Below, piece after piece: positions 48,631 to 61,258 of a stretch of 64,000 bases of DNA; the stretch's first letter is position 1, and every line of letters starts with the position of its first letter. The notes under the pieces were generated by a model that was not told where the DNA came from, did not search any database, and saw only the letters and a program-made list of their open reading frames with translations. Location: positions 4,262,501-4,326,500 of the forward strand of contig OY848926.1 in the NCBI GenBank assembly GCA_963693285.1, given 5' to 3'. The translations under genes were made by a program, and so were the position numbers. Source of the stretch: Xestospongia muta. Its lineage: Eukaryota > Porifera > Demospongiae > Haplosclerida > Petrosiidae.

Positions 48631-51600
48631 GCGTGCGTGTGTGCGTGCATGTGTGTGCGTGTGTGTGAGTGCGTGTGTGACACATTTATAATTATGTTCT
48701 CCATAACAATCTTAAGATAGTTAGTCAGTCAGGCATGCAAAAAATATTGTACAGATGAGAAAAGGCTTATATTACGTCATGCGGAGGTTGCTCAAGTAAA
48801 AATGCCTTGATAATGAAATAGGCTAGCTCACACGCTCATACACTAAATAACACCAGGTGTTACTAGGTGACCAATATATCATGCTTGAGTGAGACAAAAT
48901 TATCAAAGACCTTAAAAGCCCTCCAAAACACATTTATATTTAAATTAAATACATTTTATACTTGTTTCATGGTGATAATAATATGTACTGACAGCTGCTC
49001 TGAACTCAGTCCAGCTGCCAGTCATGAGTGGTTAATGACACATAACCAGATAAAAGTACCTGCACACTAATTTATTGTGACCTTTGTCAGTCTGTCGCCA
49101 GTGTGGTTTAAAACTTAATGGAGGAGTCATTGAGCATCATTGAACTATTTTCAAATTAATAAAAAAAATGTGATTCAAAAATTTATGTTTTGAAAAGCAT
49201 ACTAATCACAATTTTTGGGCTGTTGGTCTCTCGTAAGAAACAGTAGGGATCATTAAATTAGTTAATTAAGGCTATAATTAATTTCATCCAGCAATATTAA
49301 ATTGCTTGGGTTTAGAGGTCACCAATTTTAGCAATTCATTGTGCTATTATTTCAATATTATAATCGTTTATAGAATTAAATTTTATTGTGCAAAAATCAC
49401 TAAAATTGGTAATAGTAGTCAATTAATTAAAGGAGTTATATGGCAGATACAGGTACTGTGATGTAAACAAACCCAACGGCCAATGGACCCAAGGGTTGTT
49501 AATGTCACAGCAAAGCACATGTACAATACAGTATGATCTAGTTTGGATAATATACAATGTGTTTGTAGCTTAAGTGGTTAACATGGAAGTTCAAATTGAT
49601 GTGGCAGTCTTGTTGTATCTTACACTTTGAAACTGAAATACAATATAGGAATTACTATATTAATACAATTGATATAGTTATTATTATATTAATAAATAGT
49701 GAGTATATTTAATTGAATAACAGTTACGGTAGTTATAATATTACAATCTTTATGATGTGAACAATGTTGGGATGTGTTAATTAGAGTGTGACTATTAAGC
49801 CACAGATAGTTAAACTTGTACATACTAAATGATTATCTTCCTACTGATCACCCTCACAACCTATAAGCCACTCAAAGAGAGAGATTGCACTAATAAACTG
49901 ATGGTTTATCATAACAAATTATATACTATATACCATCTAACTACAAAAGTCACCTACTTGATCATACAAAAAGTCACAACATCAGACTATATAAGTAGGG
50001 TAACCTGATCAAGGCTAATTATGGCCGAAATGTTGCATAATATTTTTATTGTTCCTGTGTTAACACTTACAATAGGTTGAGGCAGTCCCTGTCCATTATA
50101 TTAACAACAGTATAATTATACAAGATGTCTGTACAACCGGTCTAGATGACTGCTATTGTTAGAAGTATATTAGAACATATGAAGTAGTCCAGAACATATA
50201 ACATCATTCTAAGATTGAGGATATAGCATTTTTTAGCATTGGAAATAGCAGCTTTGCTATAAAATTTGTAGCATGTTTCACATGTAATTTTGCTACCAAA
50301 GTCCAAGGACAGCAGTATTTCTCGTCTCATAAATCATTACAATTAATACTACCAGTATTAGCCGACAGTGCATTACTGAGGGAGTCAGAAGGCTAAGTAC
50401 CACACACCACATTAGATACATAGTACTATATAATATGTTATGTACATGATAAAAGAAATGTGGAACTTGTTTTATGACATAGCCTAAAGATTAGACTAAC
50501 TTTCTCAACAGCTGTAGTATAGACAGTGTTGACACACTACATACCAGAAACATCAGTCATATATCTTTGTAACAATTGAAACTGTATTTAACCAATGGTA
50601 TGTATACTATCAATATATACATGATTTAAACTGTCTTAGTCGATGGTATGTATACTACCATTACATTGAGGATTTAAACTGTCTTAGTCGATGGTATGTA
50701 TACTACCATTACATTGAGGATTTAAACTGTCTTAGTCGATGGTATGTATACTACCATTACATTGAGGATTTAAACTGTCTTAGTCGATGGTATGTATACT
50801 ACCATTACATTGAGGATTTAAACTGTCTTAGTTGATGGTATGTATACTATCATTACATCAAGGAATAAAATTGTCGTAGTCAATGGTATGTATACTATCA
50901 TTATATACATGATTTAAACTGTCTTAGTTGATGGTATGTATACTACCATTACATCAAGGATTAAAACTGTGTCTTACTCAATGGTATGTATACTATCATT
51001 ATATAATAGTGGTATTTGTTTATTATCATTTCATTACACCCATTGGTAACAAAAGTAATAAAAGCACTTAAAAATAACGAACACAAATTGTATAATAAAT
51101 AACAAATTAACTCCTTAACAACTTTGTCCATTCCAATATACCACCATAGTAACTATTATTATGTATAACAAATGGATCTATTACCTTAAGTAATATAAAG
51201 GATTATACACAGTGCTCTGGCTACAGTGGTTAGTAACAGGTGGAGTCAATTATCATTCACTTATTACAGTTACATTACTTATTAGAGGTAACATTTAAAA
51301 GTATGCATTGTGAATTATAGGATTAAAATTGTCTTGATCTAGACTATAGCACCTATATCATCACCACAATGTAGTAATACACTGTTATAGTAATGGTACA
51401 TAGTAATACTGTAAGTGTTATAGTAATGGTACCTAGTAATACTGCTAGGAAGAAGACAGTAGTTATTCCTTTTAGGCGGTCAGCTAGTCCTCCAGCTGAT
51501 GGATATGTTCCTCTACCTGTTGTATAAACGAGATAAGCTGGTGGTTTCTTTCCAGAGAGAATAGCTATAGAAACAAGAAGACATAAGGAAAGTAAGTCAT

Positions 51601-51639
51601 AACATAGACTTAATCTAGATACCATATTTACATGTGTGT

Positions 51640-51691
<52 letters not shown>

Positions 51692-53146
51692 CTTGTGCAT
51701 AATATTGTAGGACTTTTAACATGACAACATTTTTTATTATGAACACTATATCAATCATATATGTAGTATTTCATTTAAAATAGAGATGTTATATTACACA
51801 TACTAACAGTGGTAATAACTGAACTCAACTTGACCTTATACAATTATTAAAAATCTTTAAAGACAAAAAGTATCAACTGTTGAACTCTTACTACAAATAA
51901 ACAAACTATTATTGTGATGTCTATCAATTAACTGATGTAATATCACATCAGTTAGACTCTGGTGACGGTGTCTATTACCAATTAAGATAATTTACAATGA
52001 CCTCTCTGGTAAAGACGTCATATATATAATGACTAAATGTTTGTCATGCAATAAGACGCAAGTTACATACTAATACTGGCTGGTTTGATCTAGTTGACAT
52101 AGAATACATTATAAAATATGACAATATATGATCAAATGACACACAATGACTGTCTCCAGTTGGTGGTTAAGTCATGTCGATATCCATATAATGATACTAA
52201 ACTTTATACTAAACTTTGCGTGCATTGGTTTGATCTAGTAGATATAATTCTATGTATCAAATGTACATTATGACCTAATAGCCCTGTTATTTATTGAGGT
52301 CTATGATTACAGCAGTATCAGGTCATGTTAAAGGGTCACACAACCTACAATAACAATGAGTGATTTTATAGGGAGCATCATTCAGAGTGACTATTTCATT
52401 AATGCTATAGAATTCGTTGTTGCTTGTTAAGCTTCTGCTGAACAGCAGTATTGCAACAAGTAACTCATAATACTACTATTGCTTAGCTAAAATGAAAACT
52501 AAAACTACAAGTAGTTTTAGTATGACCTTTTGACTTTAAGTAACTAAAACTTTTAAGTAAACAAAATCAATACTAAAATCATAAATCATTCAATACATTG
52601 TACACAAAATAGAATGTATGTCAGTTTACTGGTATAATGTTGATAGTGATAGATGTACATAGATGTTGATTGATACTCAATAGATAGATAGTCAGTATTC
52701 CATGATTAGCTACTGAATAGATAATGATGGAATCAGTATTCATGATTTAAATGAACTAATTGATCTTGAAGATTTTACGTTGCTATTATTATGAGTCCAA
52801 ATAACAAAACGTGAATATCCATTTAAGTCTACAGTGTATCCATTAAATATAAGTTGTACAATTTGCTCATAGTAATATCAATATTATATTGTTTGATGAG
52901 ATAACTGTTTCTTAGTACATATGTTATTTTAATTTGATATAATTAATAAACACAATTCAATACTGTTTGGCAATACTTTTAAATAGAACAAAACTTAATG
53001 CCATATAAGAGTGGGTGGAGTTTATATTGTAGACCAACCTTCATGTAAAGTGGTATATTCTGATATCCAGTGACCACACATGTACTTTCTGTCTTCAGGA
53101 TATATAGGAGGATTGAGAGGATTAGTTGGATAAAGTGGAAGACCAT

Positions 53147-53220
<74 letters not shown>

Positions 53221-54752
53221 TTCAAATTCTTAATTCTCAAAAGAGATATACCTGGTCCTCCATATTTCTCAGGGTCAAAATGACATGGTAAGTCACATAT
53301 CTCTTCTTCTAGTCTGTGATCAGGACATTTCTCTGAATGAGTAGGGCACACAAACTGATAGATAGCTTTACGATAACGATGACCACGCCCACAAGCCTTA
53401 CTACAAGGAGACCACTCAGACCATTCAAAAGGAGGACATACAGTCTTGCACTAATAAAAATAAGAAAATAATTAATAAGACAACTTAATTAATAATTGTC
53501 AACCAGAATACATTCAATTTTGTATCAATTTCTCAATGGACTATTTCCAAAATATCATGCTAACTCTATTTAGGGTTTTACAGTTTAGGGTTTAAGAGAA
53601 AGACTTCCGAGTTGTCAATTTATGGGGCTGACATTGTGGGAGCTGGTTTAACATGAGTTGACATTTTGGGAGTTGACTTTCTGAGACTAAACTTTCTCAA
53701 TGATCATTCACAATTGGTAATTCCAATAATTTTAATAATGTAAGTATTAAGATATTGTAAGGCAATGTATTGTATAATTCTTGTTGCCAGACAAGAGCAA
53801 CATCCTCATTTGTCTCCCTAGTAGACAGCTCCTATTGTTAATCTAATATCTGTCTATTATAAATTACATAATACTTCTCTCTTACCATTTCTCCTTTTTG
53901 TATAGCTAAAGCAATGGTATCACGATTAACTTCATTAGTCTTCATTACAGTTTGAGGAGGAGGTGAACTAGTTGAGATGTGGTCCATATTAATATCAAAG
54001 TTGTCAAGAGAACTGGATAGAGTAATACTGTTACGTGCACTTGTAGAAGTTGGTAGGGTTTTTTTCTCAACAGTAAGTTCAGTAAAATCTGATAGGTCAC
54101 TATTGGATGTCTTTATAGGTGGTTGTGTTGTAACTGTTATTACATTAGTAGTACTTGTTACATTCTTGTCAGTTGTATGAGTTTGTTTAGTCTCTTCAGA
54201 AATGGGTAATAATAAATCTAACGGAAGATAGTCAACATTGTCTATCACTTCATTTAATGAGGGAGAAGTGAAGTTAGGTTTGGGAATCAAGTCTTTAGTA
54301 GAATGACGTCTTAACTATTATGAAAGATATAAAAAACAAAAGACAGTTTATTTACTAGAATACTCTGATTTGATTATGTGAGTATTTTACAAATAATTAC
54401 TGTCATTGAAATATACAATATGCATTAATTATTAACCCTGCTTTAGAAGAAACATTTCAATTTTATTTCTATTTAGAACATGTAAAATTAGATTAAAGTT
54501 ACATTCAGTCATTCAATTTAAACAAAATATAATGGACTCTACTTGCATTGAACTTACTCTAATATGATAAGGAAGATTCCATCTATCATCAATTATAAGT
54601 TGTCCCTCCCTCTTAGAACACATATCAGAATTCCACAGACATGCTCCTTCCCTTACCAGGACACACACCAGTGCTGTCAATATAACAAAGAGGGACAACT
54701 TGCATAATCTTTTTCTGCAACGATTTACAGGACTGGACAAGCGAGGAATCAT
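31927..54752 (-). CDS. TSP1-containing fucosyltransferase-like type II membrane protein, 6 exons
   Basis: Exons (minus): 54752-54558, 54314-53886, 53450-53252, 53146-53039, 51564-51433, 32816-31927. They sum to 1,953 nt (650 aa) and every junction is in phase. A short basic N-terminus precedes a signal anchor (residues ~19-33, [15 protein letters not shown]), typical of a Golgi type II enzyme. A Ser/Thr-rich stem (~66-208) is followed by a thrombospondin type 1 repeat (~209-275; [16 protein letters not shown] with matching Cys). Then comes a GT region: [10 protein letters not shown] (335-344), the [10 protein letters not shown] junction and a HLRT motif (497-500). GL-(A/G)-(D/N)-R near a hydrophobic helix, plus H-x-R-T, recalls plant-type and NodZ/FUT8-like fucosyltransferases; donor and acceptor are unknown. 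Intron 5 is 18,616 bp. The exon 5/6 link is inferred from phase and family pattern; two separate genes remain possible. Confidence 0.7.
32819..32873 (+). repeat. (GA)n = sense (CT)n directly at the exon 6 acceptor
   Basis: On the minus strand the CT run flows straight into the CTCAG acceptor at 32817, so the microsatellite itself is the polypyrimidine tract. Confidence 0.9.
33709..33912 (+). repeat. ~66-bp tandem repeat, 3 copies
   Basis: Unit tctctccattcatattctaa, then gaactaatgttgttgtccca, then tggtaatatttcactgtcag and tcagcc. The third copy carries a 6-bp insertion (ctaatg). Confidence 0.9.
34869..35314 (-). pseudogene. Possible degenerate secreted-protein exon inside the giant intron
   Basis: The minus strand reads a hydrophobic leader ([16 protein letters not shown]), then [19 protein letters not shown] and SLEEC, then a stop. 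With a one-base shift it continues [34 protein letters not shown] and a GTATGT donor at 34868. Composition after the shift is protein-like with regular Cys. No family is recognised; chance is possible. Confidence 0.35.
36240..36455 (+). repeat. 26-bp tandem repeat, ~8 copies
   Basis: Unit taggttataatg(t/g)acatgtacatgtaa. The ACATGTACATGT core is itself palindromic. Confidence 0.9.
36572..36741 (-). other. Possible orphan exon (55-57 codons) in the giant intron
   Basis: Bounded by acceptor TTGTTTTCCAG and donor CTG|GTAAAT on the minus strand. It reads open with mixed basic and hydrophobic residues ([20 protein letters not shown]). It could be a nested-gene exon or an alternative exon, but I see no partner exon or known family. 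Confidence 0.25.
38676..38945 (+). repeat. 39-bp tandem repeat, ~7 copies
   Basis: Unit atgtgtgtatattgta(t/c)atctaacattattgatactgta. The 39-bp period keeps several frames open as artefactual 13-residue repeats. A CATC tetranucleotide run follows at 38975-39070. Confidence 0.9.
42720..42858 (+). repeat. Palindromic acatgtacat repeats and (AT)n
   Basis: Three copies of atatatacatgtacatatat plus aggaggacaa-type linkers, ending in about 30 bp of (AT)n. Confidence 0.85.
43262..43382. repeat. Self-complementary TACATGTA cluster
   Basis: About 120 bp built almost entirely of tacatgta, acatgtacatgt and aatacatg words, able to fold on itself. Confidence 0.85.
43903..43984 (+). repeat. (GA)n microsatellite
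   Basis: About 80 bp of pure GA deep in the giant intron, with no exon recognised next to it. Confidence 0.95.
45303..45968 (+). repeat. 34-bp minisatellite, ~19-20 copies
   Basis: Unit actacaggactagatatatc, then ccattatatatagg. Copies differ mostly by a/g in gatat(a/g)tc and c/a in tc(c/a)cat. Homogeneity suggests recent expansion. There are no spacers, so it is not a CRISPR array. Confidence 0.95.
46085..46210 (+). repeat. ~60-bp tandem duplication
   Basis: Two copies of aggaaattataca(g/c)gccatatta followed by (t/c)tgacgagtcatattgtac and gtccagtatta. Confidence 0.85.
48596..48680 (+). repeat. (TG)n/(CG)-interrupted microsatellite
   Basis: About 80 bp of TG with scattered GC interruptions (gtgcgtgcgtgt). 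Confidence 0.9.
50583..51003 (+). repeat. 48-bp minisatellite, ~8-9 copies
   Basis: Unit gatttaaactgtcttagtcg, then atggtatgtatactaccatt and acattgag. Central copies are identical, outer copies diverged (tatacatgatt, atcaagga). Confidence 0.9.
51631..51691 (+). repeat. (TG)n microsatellite upstream of exon 5
   Basis: About 60 bp of TG (CA on the sense strand), roughly 65 bp from the exon 5 acceptor of the glycosyltransferase gene. Confidence 0.9.
52590..52745 (+). mobile_element. Dispersed repeat, copy 1
   Basis: Nearly identical over about 100 bp to 63190-63380 (aatcattcaatac, acaaaatagaatgtatgtca, gtttactggtataatgttga, tagtgatagatgtacataga), followed by related gattgatactcaatagata and catgattag sequence. 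It lies in intron 4 of the glycosyltransferase gene; no coding capacity. Confidence 0.75.
53150..53216 (+). repeat. (GA)n = sense (CT)n at the exon 4 acceptor
   Basis: The sense-strand CT run ends in the acceptor CTCTCTCAG at 53147, immediately before the exon that starts [10 protein letters not shown]. Confidence 0.9.
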
Positions 54753-56598
54753 GGCTGCCTACCTAACCTTGGCAGATAGTCAACAGTACAAATAACCAGT
54801 GTCAGGGCTGACCTGTAATGTTAGCCCTGGCCTAATGAAAACATTGTGTAAACAACAGAGTGATTTAAATATAGCCCTGACATACAGAAAGACAATTCTT
54901 CCATTTTGAGGATATCCCTAGTAAATTATTGTCAATGATCATGAAATGGCACTTGGAAAGTTCTTAATTGCAAATAAAATCTTTCCACTTCACTTCAGAG
55001 ATTTCATCATGTTGTGTTTTGTACAGATATATTGTAGGTAGTGGATAATTCATAATCACATGGAATGTACCAATGTTTCCCTACAGCACTTAAGAACTAT
55101 AGTTCTTAATCATACATTTTTTATATAAAATTATTTTTACTTTAATCTCTTATTGATGTTTTTTTATTAATATAGTTACTGATCCATAGAACCCACCACT
55201 AGATAGACTTTTCTACTTCCTTCAGCTCACTTTGGAGTGTAAGCATGTATACCCACATTAATGAAATAATTGAGGAATATAGAAACAGGCCATAATAACG
55301 CTAAAGATGAGTCTTGATTAACACAATATTTGTACAGTTTAGTTAGTATAAAATGATATGACATGCATTAATACAATGTATATTATACATAGACTTTATA
55401 CTTTGTGATCTCATTTAAAAAATCTTGTTTTCACATTAACAAAATACATTTAAAATTTAAAATCAAAACTGAAATGCTTTAAATTAAGAAAACAAAATAT
55501 ACAAACATGCATAAAACAAAAATATAAATAAAGTCACACGAGGCGATTTGTATATATAGACTTTACGAAAGAACAAAACATATTCTAAAAACAAACAAAT
55601 AAATAAATTCATGAGTTGGTATTCAATCCTTGAAATAATATCATTATTGGTAATAGCAAACATGCAACAATTTATTTTGCCAAATTTACCACTGAGTTTT
55701 GGTGTTCTTTTTTTCGATTGATGTCTTCTTGCTCTGATTTCATTTTAGTCATAATTTTCAATCTGTTCTCTGTCTTTTGAAAACTTAAACATTAGAGAAA
55801 TTTATGAGCTTTTTCATATTTTACTGAAACTGATTGTGTGAGGTCACCCAGTTTTTTGAATTTTTGAAACTATCACATTGAGATTAGTTTTTTTTCACAC
55901 AGGTCTCGTGAAGTTCTAGTCTCCATCTTGTCATAGAGGTCAAAATAGTATGGATCGTTGACATGCTGTGTCCAGTGACAAAGAATGGTGTCGACACACA
56001 GTGCATTATGCATCAGATTTATATATATATATATATATATATATATCCTGTACGGTAGTTATATTCAGGTCAAATATTTCATCTGGTAAATTGTTCAATT
56101 TCTATTTAAATTTGTGCCAGGATCTCCAGTCTTAATGCATTCAGTGTGTACAGTGTCATAATATCATATTCATGAATTTCTAATAGAACATTTCTCTCTT
56201 TAGCCAGATGTTGTAAAAGTCTCCTGATATCTCTAACTTCTACAATTCATAGTTGTATTTTATTATTTATTGTTGTTCTCTATTTAGTAACAGTTCCTCT
56301 GGGACCACTTCTAGCAAAACACCACCAATAAGTGCAAAGAGAGACAAAAGAAGAAATTTGACTCACTCCTCAAAAATTAGCTTGCTCTTCGATCTGGTCT
56401 TTTATCCAAGATTTTGGAGGGCAATCTGGTAAATTCTATATATATATGTATATATATGCAATCTTGTTTCTTGTCAGCATTTATAAAATCAATGACATGA
56501 CACCTAGTTTATTTGTTTAATTGTATTTAATTGACATTGAGAAAGTCAAAGAAATGGATTGAAGATTAAACAATAAATAAAATTAAACAATAATAACA
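54753..56598. other. Intergenic upstream of the glycosyltransferase gene
   Basis: It holds the gene's 5' flank and the degenerate coding region listed next; 54900-55680 is AT-rich without recognised features. Confidence 0.5.
55689..56428 (-). pseudogene. Unidentified degenerate coding region
   Basis: Several minus-strand blocks have strongly protein-like composition but lie in different frames or are cut by stops: CPPKSWIKDQIEEQANF (~56425-56375), LFALIGGVLLEVVPEELL (~56350-56290), EVRDIRRLLQHLAKERNVLL with LYTLNALRLEILAQI (~56247-56110), LNNLPDEIFDLNITTVQD (~56105-56050), TILCHWTQHVNDPYYFDLYD (~56010-55880), and a charged helical end RLKIMTKMKSEQEDINRKK (~55770-55695). An (AT)n run interrupts it at 56020-56046. 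An acceptor-like TTTACCAG precedes the first block. I cannot name the family. A decayed gene with some intact introns is the best reading. Confidence 0.5.
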
Positions 56599-57600
<1,002 letters not shown>

Positions 57601-57603
57601 AGT

Positions 57604-57906
57604 CTTTATAGTCCAATGTTATCACTGTAGAAAATAGTGTTAAGAACCTACCTGTATACTGGAGTTGATGATCAATATTAGAGTCCAATGTTATCACTGT
57701 AGAAAATAGTGTTAAGAACTTACTGTATACTGGAGTTGATAACCCAATGTTATCACTGTAGAAAATAGTGTTAAGAACCTACCTGTATACTGGAGTTAAT
57801 AATCAATCTTTATAGTCCAATGTTATCACTGTAGAAAATAGTGTTAAGAACCTACCTGTATACTGGAGTTGATGATCAATATTAGAGTCCAATGTTATCA
57901 CTGTAG
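57604..57906 (+). repeat. ~60-75-bp tandem repeat, ~5 copies
   Basis: Core gtccaatgttatcactgtag, then aaaatagtgttaagaaccta and cctgtatactggagttgat, with variable spacers. The last partial copy ends at 57906, 21 bp before the first RNF213-like exon. Confidence 0.85.
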
Positions 57907-57926
57907 TACCCATCATACATTCATAG

Positions 57927-59108
57927 CAGAACAGTTTTATATAAACCTGTCATTACCACTACATGTACAATTAATTACATATGAGACAATTCAAATAAAA
58001 ACAAACTATATCAAATCATATAAGGTAGGCTTTTGTAAAGAAGATTATTAATCATGTTTCATGTACACTGTCAGTATGAAACAAACTGTTAACTTCTAAT
58101 AACTTGACCTATTAAATTTAGTAATAAAACAAATTTAAACCTATCATTAAATAATAACAATAAAAAGCAATGTAGTTATTAACTAGTGTTTTTAGCTTGC
58201 TTATATGAGTATGGATGTATCACTACAAATCTACAGTCAATGTGGAGTAAGAGATCCTTCTTGGTCAGAATTGATTGATTTTTAGACACCCAACTGAGTA
58301 ACTGTGAGAATTCTATTTTCTGTAATGAAGATATAGTTGGAGATGTGATCTCTGGACTGAAGACATTTGTAGTGAAGTTTATGATAAGAATGTCTAAAGT
58401 AATTGTACCGTATTATAAAATACACAATAAATCGATACATTTTATATTTTAGGACTTTGCTACATCATCACTAAAAAGTAAAGTGGCTGCTGAGAATGAG
58501 GAAGTAATTGATGAAGAACAAATTAAGGAATATCAGATTGATGAGAGAAAACAGTGGGAACAAAAGTAAACTAATCAATATTTATTATCTGTAATGATTA
58601 ATGGTCTTATTTTAGTTATCATCCTTATCTTTTCTTCAATGAAGATAGCATGAGTATTACATTTGTAGGGTTTAATGCAACTAGCAATGGAGACCTTCGA
58701 GATCCTGTTAAAAATGAAGTCATTGAGGCAACAGCTTTAACACCTCAGTTATATACTGGTCTTCAACATAATCAAGTTAATTTATCAGAGAATTTATCAA
58801 GTTTGGGGTAAAGATACAATGATAAAGAAGATAGGAATGGTGATGGGTCTAGAATAGAGTCATGATCCAGACCCTACATATGTTCTAACTGTTGATGATG
58901 TCATCAAAATAACGGCAATCTACATGAGATTTAGGTATGTTTGTAATGACTGGACATTGTTATCTACTTTTCTTTAGATGTAATATTCCAGTAGTCATTA
59001 TGGGTGAGACTGGATGTGGTAAGACTCGTCTCATCAGATTTGTGTGATCTTGCTGCTCAAGGATGTAGACAAGGAGGAGAACATGTGAAAAATATGTTCA
59101 TTATGAAG
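57927..59108 (+). pseudogene. RNF213-like (AAA E3 ligase) partial remnant with two frameshifts
   Basis: Exon-like blocks with good splice signals: 57927-58024 (tentative), 58196-58398, 58453-58565, 58616-58807, 58860-58934, and 58978 to about 59108. They encode LQIYSQCGVRDPSWSELIDF, FVVKFMIRMSK|DFATSSL, YHPYLFFNEDSMSITFVGFN, DPDPTYVLTVDDVIKITAIY, MRFR, and the Walker A block IPVVIMGETGCGKTRLIRF. All are collinear with the region before and at the first AAA module of RNF213. A stop at 58282-58284 follows a T-run frameshift, and another at 59045-59047 sits in a GTGTG run. Homology ends abruptly near 59108, and the rest of this roughly 5,000-residue protein is absent. Intact splice sites with two short-run indels suggest a young pseudogene or assembly errors in a fragment. 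Confidence 0.75.
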
Positions 59109-59984
59109 ATGTCATTACTATTAATACTTAGTAATGATAGTAATATTAAGAAGACTACATTTATACCTGTATTAGACATTCAAAGCTAAGTTCCTGTTGT
59201 CTAGCTTGTTTATGAGAATACTGTTCATAAAGTTGGCATTAATTTAGTGAGAAACCACTACATACACAGAAAACAAAGAGAGGATTATAATAAAATACAG
59301 TGGTATTGTTATAATCCACTTCTCTTTTTCAGTTACCAGAATTATCAATCCATTTATTCATCCATCTGTCCATTCAACAATCTTTTATTACATTATATAC
59401 ATATACATGTAACATGTCTGTTATTTCTCTGTTTCTAATTATAGCCATAAACTATGAATACTTCAGTGCTACTAAAGTTGACCTATTAATTTCACTGTAA
59501 TAATCTGTTTAAAATTGTAATAATACCACATCTGCATCAAGTTGTAAGTGTATATTTTACAGTGACTATCTGTTCCTTATTTAAGACAAGGACTACTTGG
59601 AAATACATACATACAGTAGATGTACCAATGTATTGTGACCACTTCTCAATCACAGATAGGAGGGGCTACTAGTGATTGATGGATGACATCACCGTTTTGA
59701 TTCTGACATGTACATGTACATGTGTACAACCTACACACCTTGTTTTTGAAGTAGTTTCTCTTATAATGATAATAAACTACATATCAATTGATGTTGACTC
59801 TCCTTCTATAATAGTATAATATATAGTGTGTTATAAATTGTATATGTATTATGTAATATATAATAACTACATTATAGTACATGTAAAGAGACTAGTATCA
59901 CTGAGTACATGAATACATTATACTATTGTATAGATAATGGAAATGAAATGGTGTCAGTCATGATGCACTATAAAAATAGCTAGA

Positions 59985-60490
59985 TATATTGTGTATAATA
60001 ACTATATTAAACTATATGTACATGTTGTGTATAATGACTATATTAAACTATATGTACATGTTGTGTATAATAACTATATTGAACTATATGTACATGTTGT
60101 GTATAATAACTATATTAAAGTACATGTACATGTTGTGTATAATAACTATATTAAACTATATGTACATATAAATGTTGTGTATAATAACTATATTAAACTA
60201 TATGTACATGTTGTTTATAATAACTATATTAAACTATATGTACATGTTGTGTATAATAACTATATTAAACTATATGTACATGTTGTGTATAATAACTATA
60301 TTAAACTATATGTACAATGTTGTGTATAATAACTATATTAAAGTACATGTATATGTTGTGTATAATAACTACATTAAAGTACATGTACATGTTGTGTATA
60401 ATAACTACATTAAACTATATGTACATGTTGTGTATAATAACTATATTAAAGTACATGTACATGTTGTGTATAATAACACAACATGTACAT
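59985..60490 (+). repeat. 36-bp minisatellite, ~14 copies
   Basis: Unit tgtgtataataactatatta, then aactatatgtacatgt. Several copies have aagtacatgtacatgt instead. The 36-bp period yields long artefactual open frames with 12-residue repeats. Confidence 0.95.
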
Positions 60491-60649
60491 ATACAGTACT
60501 AATATTTGCAAGCAATTTTTTTATTATTATCTCTTATTTATTAATTATATTTATAATAAAATGTCATTCATATTATGACTACTTATGAAAATACGCATGT
60601 AAATGTATCAATGTCATGTGACTAGTATCACATTTGCTGCCACAGTTAT

Positions 60650-61258
60650 GTTACCCTATCAAAGGATATGTCCTCTTCCATACTTGTTTCTAAAAATTTA
60701 AAGAGCGTCTTGAGAATAAAGCAAGGAGTAAATACAATAATAAAAATATTATACTGATATGTCAGTTAAATCTGTGCAGGAAGTACATGACAAAGTATGG
60801 TCAGTTATTATAACACATTCATTGGTTTAAATGGACAGTCAACTTTAATGCTGGAAGGAACTTGTTCCTGCCTATTGGCTTCTAACAATGACAGAGTAAA
60901 TTGAATTAAGTGTTTGACTGTTTGTATATAGGTCACCTTTTTAATGGGAAATTGTTAATAGTTTACTAGTGATCAATAATGATTAATAGTAACTAATAAA
61001 GCTCGTGCTATGTCTTTCCCACCAATTATGGATATGCTTTCTTCCATACTTGTTTCTAAAAATTTAAAGAATGTCCTGAGAATATCCTGAGACTCTCTCC
61101 TGAGAATAAGCAAGGAGTAAATACAATAATAAAAATATTATACTGATATGTCAGTTAAATGTGTGCGGGAAGAACATGACAAAGTATGGTCAGTTATTAT
61201 AACACATTCATTGGTTTAAATGGACAGTCAACCTTAATGCTGGAAGGAACTTGTTCCT
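60650..61258 (+). repeat. Direct duplication of a ~240-bp block
   Basis: 60660-60880 and 61028-61254 share long identical runs (tcttccatacttgtttctaa, ggagtaaatacaataataaa, cattggtttaaatggacagt). The right copy has a 21-bp insertion (atatcctgagactctctcctg). It is non-coding. Confidence 0.9.

Larger units (their letters stand above)
32817..51432 (-). other. 18.6-kb intron of the glycosyltransferase gene, repeat-filled
   Basis: Donor CTAG|GTACCA at 51432 and acceptor CTCTCTCAG at 32817. The interior is mainly AT-rich sequence with at least ten tandem arrays listed separately, one possible degenerate secreted-protein exon (34869-35314) and one possible orphan exon (36572-36741), both minus strand. 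Confidence 0.6.

Noticed and set aside
59989..60588. Repetitive frames up to 138 codons
   Set aside because: Artefact of the 36-bp minisatellite; three overlapping frames are equally open.
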